The translations under genes and the position numbers were made by a program. The notes below the pieces were generated by a model, which was not told the DNA's origin, ran no database searches, and saw only the letters and a program-made list of their open reading frames with translations. From the NCBI GenBank assembly GCA_965220715.1, contig OZ244843.1, positions 496,001-560,000 on the forward strand: a stretch of DNA of 64,000 nt, given 5' to 3'. Below are positions 60,686 to 64,000 of this stretch, one piece after another (within the stretch, counting starts at the first letter, position 1; the number at the start of each line of letters is the position of its first letter). The stretch comes from Bin5 sp965220715 (GTDB lineage Bacteria > Chloroflexota > Anaerolineae > Caldilineales > Caldilineaceae).

Positions 60686-61561
60686 ATGAACTATGCCAGG
60701 CGTGAGGAGATGTGGGGCTATATTTTCGTCACACCTTTCCTGGTTCTGTTCCTCGTCTTTGTGCTGGTGCCTACGATCATGTCCGTCGTGATGGCCGTAC
60801 TCGAATGGTATGATCGAAAGCCGGTTTACGTCGGTCTGGAAAACATTGACTTCGTGGTGCATGACCAGCGTTTCTGGCATTCTGTACGCAACACGTTATC
60901 CTACGTGGGGATGTTCGTATTCACAGCCGTCGCATTGGCGCTTGCGGTGGCGATCAGGATCACGAAGTTCCGCAGTCAAGGCATGCGCCAGGGCTTCCAA
61001 AGTGCCTTCTATCTGCCCAGCGTGGTTTCGCTTGTAGCCGTAGCTGTAGTCTGGCGCTACATTTTCAACAACCAGTTCGGCATGATCAACTACCTGTTGA
61101 GCCTGGTCGAAATTGAGCCTGTCAATTGGCTGGGAAATACGCAGACTGCACTGCCTTCCCTCGTCATTATGGACCTGGTTACCGGGCTGGGCGTTGGTAT
61201 TATCATCTTCGTGGCTGCAGTCCTCGGTCTACCTTCCGAGCTGTTCGATGCAGCCCATATTGACGGCGCTACCGGGTGGCTCGAGACAATATACATCACC
61301 ATCCCCCTGTTGACCCCGAGCATCCTCTATGTGGCGGTGACGACAACGATCGTGGCAATGCAGCTTTTCGTCTCAGTCTTTTTCCTCACCAAAGGTGGGC
61401 CGGTGGGGTCCACGTTGACACTCGCCTTCCTGATCTACCGGTACGCCTTTATCTTTCTGAAAATCGGCTATGCATCGGCCGTCGGACTGGCGCTTCTCCT
61501 GCTCACCCTGGCACTGGCGGTGGTACTGTTCCGCTGGTTCCGGTCCGTGGTGGAATATTAA
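60686..61561 (+). CDS. CUT1 sugar ABC transporter permease, MalF type (importer 4)
   Basis: 291-aa membrane protein; helix 1 GYIFVTPFLVLFLVFVLVP, EAA loop ELFDAAHIDGATGWLETIYI. ATG 60686 follows AGAGCGGGG. The MalG-type gene begins 17 nt after its stop. Confidence 0.9.
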   Translation: MNYARREEMWGYIFVTPFLVLFLVFVLVPTIMSVVMAVLEWYDRKPVYVGLENIDFVVHDQRFWHSVRNTLSYVGMFVFTAVALALAVAIRITKFRSQGMRQGFQSAFYLPSVVSLVAVAVVWRYIFNNQFGMINYLLSLVEIEPVNWLGNTQTALPSLVIMDLVTGLGVGIIIFVAAVLGLPSELFDAAHIDGATGWLETIYITIPLLTPSILYVAVTTTIVAMQLFVSVFFLTKGGPVGSTLTLAFLIYRYAFIFLKIGYASAVGLALLLLTLALAVVLFRWFRSVVEY

Positions 61562-61578
61562 AGGAGCCTGGGAGCGCT

Positions 61579-62487
61579 GTGCTGAAACAACCCACTATCC
61601 CCGAGGAGCTTGTCTCGCGTCCAACCCGGACTGAACATCGTTCCTGGCGCAGGTTTCGAGAAGGGACCGGCAGAAGCGTCACATTGCTGCTGCTCTTGTT
61701 CTGGGCTCTCATCTCATGGTTTCCCCTCTACTGGATGGTGCTGACCAGCTTTAAGAAAGGCCAACAGGCACAGGCTCTGCCCCCCGGCCTATGGTTGACG
61801 GAGCCCACCCTGGAATCCTATCAGCAGGTGCTGAGTTCGACTTTTCCTGTGCTGCGCTGGCTGGCCAATAGCCTCTTCGTCTCCGTCACGGTTACGGTCC
61901 TGGGGCTGCTGCTGTGCGCGGCTGCCGGATATGCTTTCGCGCGCAAGCGGTTTCGAGGACGGGATATCATCTTTTGGATGGTACTGAGCACGATGATGCT
62001 GCCGGGTTTCTCCAGGTTAATCCCGGCCTTCATGCTGACGCTACTGTTGAGTTTGCATGACACGTACTGGGTCATGATTTTACCTGGGTTGGCGTCACCG
62101 TTTGCGGTTTTCCTGATCCGCCAGTTCATGTTGACGTTGCCGTCCGAGTTGTTCGACCAGGCGCGCATTGACGGCGCCGGCGAGCTCCGCCTGTGGTGGC
62201 AGATCGCGCTGCCACTGACCAAACCGGCGCTGGCGGCATTGGGGACCTTCACCTTTGTGGCAACGTGGAATGACTTCGTGTGGCCCCTGGCGGTGATTAA
62301 CAAGATGGAACTGATGCCTATCCAGGTCGGCGTGACCTTGCTGCGCGGCATGGAGCGGACGGGGCGGAATGATTACCCCATCGCCATGGCCTCCGGCGTG
62401 TTGATGGCCGTTCCACCGGTCTTTATTTTTTTTCTGTTTCAACAGTACTTTATTCGCGGCCTGACCATCGGGGCATTGAAGGGTTAG
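61579..62487 (+). CDS. CUT1 sugar ABC transporter permease, MalG type (importer 4)
   Basis: 302-aa membrane protein from GTG 61579 (GGGAG 5 nt upstream; the frame is open further upstream but overlaps the MalF gene). Six helices, EAA loop ELFDQARIDGAGELRLWWQI, C-terminus YFIRGLTIGALKG. No ATPase gene follows. Confidence 0.88.
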   Translation: MLKQPTIPEELVSRPTRTEHRSWRRFREGTGRSVTLLLLLFWALISWFPLYWMVLTSFKKGQQAQALPPGLWLTEPTLESYQQVLSSTFPVLRWLANSLFVSVTVTVLGLLLCAAAGYAFARKRFRGRDIIFWMVLSTMMLPGFSRLIPAFMLTLLLSLHDTYWVMILPGLASPFAVFLIRQFMLTLPSELFDQARIDGAGELRLWWQIALPLTKPALAALGTFTFVATWNDFVWPLAVINKMELMPIQVGVTLLRGMERTGRNDYPIAMASGVLMAVPPVFIFFLFQQYFIRGLTIGALKG

Positions 62488-62646
62488 TGGATGCCGGCGC
62501 GAGTACCTCTAACAAACTCATCGCTGTGCCAGGCTCAACCCCAGACAGATTACGCCCATAGTCGATAGCGGACGCAGCCTCACGCGTTTGTGCGGCCCTG
62601 TCCAGCAGCAACCTGATTACGGCCTACAGCTTGATGCCGCCCTGTG

Positions 62647-63657
62647 TCAGGCCTTCCACTCGATCAACACGCCGAGGAAATCATTCGGGCGCTCAACGAG
62701 CATCTCGTATGTCTCTCCAACGTCGTCCGGTTGAATGCGGTGGCTGATCAACTCCTCGCTCAGCAGCGAGCCGTCCGCGAACAGGCGCAAGACCAGATCA
62801 AGGTTGCGCTCACGGGTCCACGGATCTCGGGTCGTGTAGGGATGCCCGGATACGCGAGCATGCGCGCCGATCAGCGAGACTCCTTTGTGGTGAATAGCCC
62901 TGTAGAGATCGATTTCGGCTGTGCCGCGGGGGCTGCCCAGCAGCACCACACGCCCGCCGTCGCCTGCCAGGTCCAGGGCCTGCGGTACTACACGGGGATT
63001 GCCAGTCGCTTCGATCACCACCTCCGCCATGTGTCCACCGGTGACATCGTTCACTGTCTGCTCGACGTCCGACCGGTCCGGATTGAGAGCGCAGATACCA
63101 CTGGCGCCTGCGATCCGCACGCGACTGGGGAGTAGATCGACCCCAATCACTGGCCGCGCGCCGGACAGGCGAGACAGTTGCGCCGCGAACTGGCCGATCA
63201 ACCCCAGACCCAAGACGACCACCGATTCGCCCAGCGCGACTTTGCCCTGACGCACGCCCACCGCGCTGATCCCACCCAGCACAGCCAATGCGCCCTGTTC
63301 CAGCGTAACGTCCGGCGGCAATCGCCACATTCTGGTTGTGCGTACATCACACAAGGCCCAGTCGCCATGCGATGCGTAGACCACCACCCGGTCGCCTTCT
63401 GCCCATTCCGTCACCTCGCGGCCGACCGCCTGCACGGCGCCTGCCAAGGCGTAGCCCATATCGACGGGGAACTGTGGCGGGTCCGGCTGTGAGAAGCCGA
63501 TGTGTGAACCACTGTACATCGCGAGCTCTGTGCCCGCGCTGATGAGGGAGCAGGCTGACTCGACGACAACTTCATGTGGGGCGGGCGCCTCCGCGATTTC
63601 GAAGGATTCCCATTCAATCTGACGAATGGCCTTACAGACCAGGCGTCTGGCTCGCAT
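62647..63657 (-). CDS. Medium-chain (zinc-type) dehydrogenase
   Basis: 336-aa MDR oxidoreductase. GroES-like domain with SLISAGTELAMYSG, where zinc alcohol dehydrogenases have their catalytic Cys; PVDMGYALAGAVQAVG; Rossmann loop GLGLIGQFAAQL and IGVDLLPSR, indicating NAD(H). Same subfamily as the gene at 7.6 kb. It converges with importer 4. No structural-zinc Cys cluster is visible. Confidence 0.82.
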   Translation of the reverse strand: MRARRLVCKAIRQIEWESFEIAEAPAPHEVVVESACSLISAGTELAMYSGSHIGFSQPDPPQFPVDMGYALAGAVQAVGREVTEWAEGDRVVVYASHGDWALCDVRTTRMWRLPPDVTLEQGALAVLGGISAVGVRQGKVALGESVVVLGLGLIGQFAAQLSRLSGARPVIGVDLLPSRVRIAGASGICALNPDRSDVEQTVNDVTGGHMAEVVIEATGNPRVVPQALDLAGDGGRVVLLGSPRGTAEIDLYRAIHHKGVSLIGAHARVSGHPYTTRDPWTRERNLDLVLRLFADGSLLSEELISHRIQPDDVGETYEMLVERPNDFLGVLIEWKA

Positions 63658-64000
63658 GCTGTTTTTCCTCTTGAACTGCTGCCCGGTCGTCTCCGCTATG
63701 CCTGCCCCCAGGGTAGCACGGCAGAAAGTCCGTATGGGGCCGGACCTCCGCGATTTTGTCGCCGCGCCATGTCAAGCGATATGCCACACCATCGGTTGGT
63801 TTCTCCGTCGTGGCAACAGGCAGGGATACCGGACGTTTATCTGCACGTCTTGTGCTTGCAGGGGCGTTACGACAGATGGGCCTACCCAGGCCGGGCGAGT
63901 AGATTTCTCCCTGCCAGCTCAATGGACTGTTTGAGAGTCAACGCGCTTCGTTTCCCCATTATGCTATGCCATCTATCCATGTACGCATCGACGACCTGCT
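63658..64000. other. Right edge, no firm gene
   Basis: A minus-strand frame is open from 64000 to TAG 63884-63882 (39 codons, QVVDAYMDRWHSIMG and on), and a plus-strand ATG at 63966 opens MPSIHVRIDDLL to the edge. Either could be the end or start of a gene cut by the window; neither can be assigned. Between 63690 and 63850 a minus-strand frame (YRLTWRGDKIAEVRPHTDFL) resembles protein sequence and may be another gene remnant. Confidence 0.3.

Noticed and set aside
63632..63922. 96-codon minus-strand ORF at the right edge
   Set aside because: Its end overlaps the dehydrogenase start and its beginning lacks a start signal; part may be a remnant but no gene can be supported.

Overview
The window looks like a chromosome segment from a GC-rich bacterium, most likely of the Chloroflexota (Caldilineaceae-like). 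This is inferred from gene content: repeated CUT1 sugar ABC importers with Tat- or Sec-type lipoprotein binding proteins and no ATPase gene alongside, many Gfo/Idh/MocA oxidoreductases, PhyH dioxygenases and MR/MLE enzymes. No rRNA, tRNA or conserved single-copy marker is visible, so the assignment is tentative. I saw no CRISPR array, complete insertion sequence or prophage.

Layout. 1-5 kb, minus strand: a partial SbcC/YhaN-like ATPase with its SbcD/YhaO-like phosphoesterase, then an AbiEi/AbiEii-like pair under a 23-bp inverted-repeat promoter. 5.4-7.3 kb: two tandem, near-identical PhyH dioxygenases. 7.6-19.5 kb, minus strand: a catabolic cluster (Gfo/Idh, FAH-family enzyme, RuvC-fold protein, binding protein, two permeases, maleate-isomerase-like enzyme, Gfo/Idh, creatinase-like M24 protein, Rieske oxygenase, zinc-type dehydrogenase). 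19.5-20.2 kb: gene remnants. 20.2-23.0 kb: a PHP-SMC ATPase of TrlF type. 23.3-36.4 kb, minus strand: GH116, SDR, epimerase, HMGL-like lyase, ceramidase-like protein, CocE-like hydrolase and a second importer. 36.7-38 kb: a truncated MNT nucleotidyltransferase, a GH116 fragment and an IclR regulator. 38.2-41 kb: a duplicated cluster of small Excalibur-domain genes. 41.2-44.7 kb: a third importer. 44.9-46.4 kb: a GH32-like protein. 46.7-48.2 kb: an AT-richer HEPN/TOPRIM gene with a small partner ORF. 48.2-51.6 kb: three consecutive Gfo/Idh genes. 51.7-55.6 kb: broken RelBE, an HpcH aldolase, HigA with a decayed HigB, and an OLD-like ATPase/TOPRIM pair. 55.7-64 kb: MetE-like protein, MR/MLE enzyme, PhyH, fourth importer and a dehydrogenase.

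How it works together. The importers and enzymes form substitutable catabolic modules: uptake, then oxidation or dehydration of sugars, sugar acids or related small molecules. Defence and toxin-antitoxin genes sit singly between modules. Many junctions carry 3' or 5' fragments of catabolic genes (7.5, 19.5, 20.0, 26.4, 28.4, 33.0 and 36.9 kb), so the region appears to evolve by module exchange that leaves scars. All four importers carry a strong hairpin between the binding-protein gene and the first permease gene.
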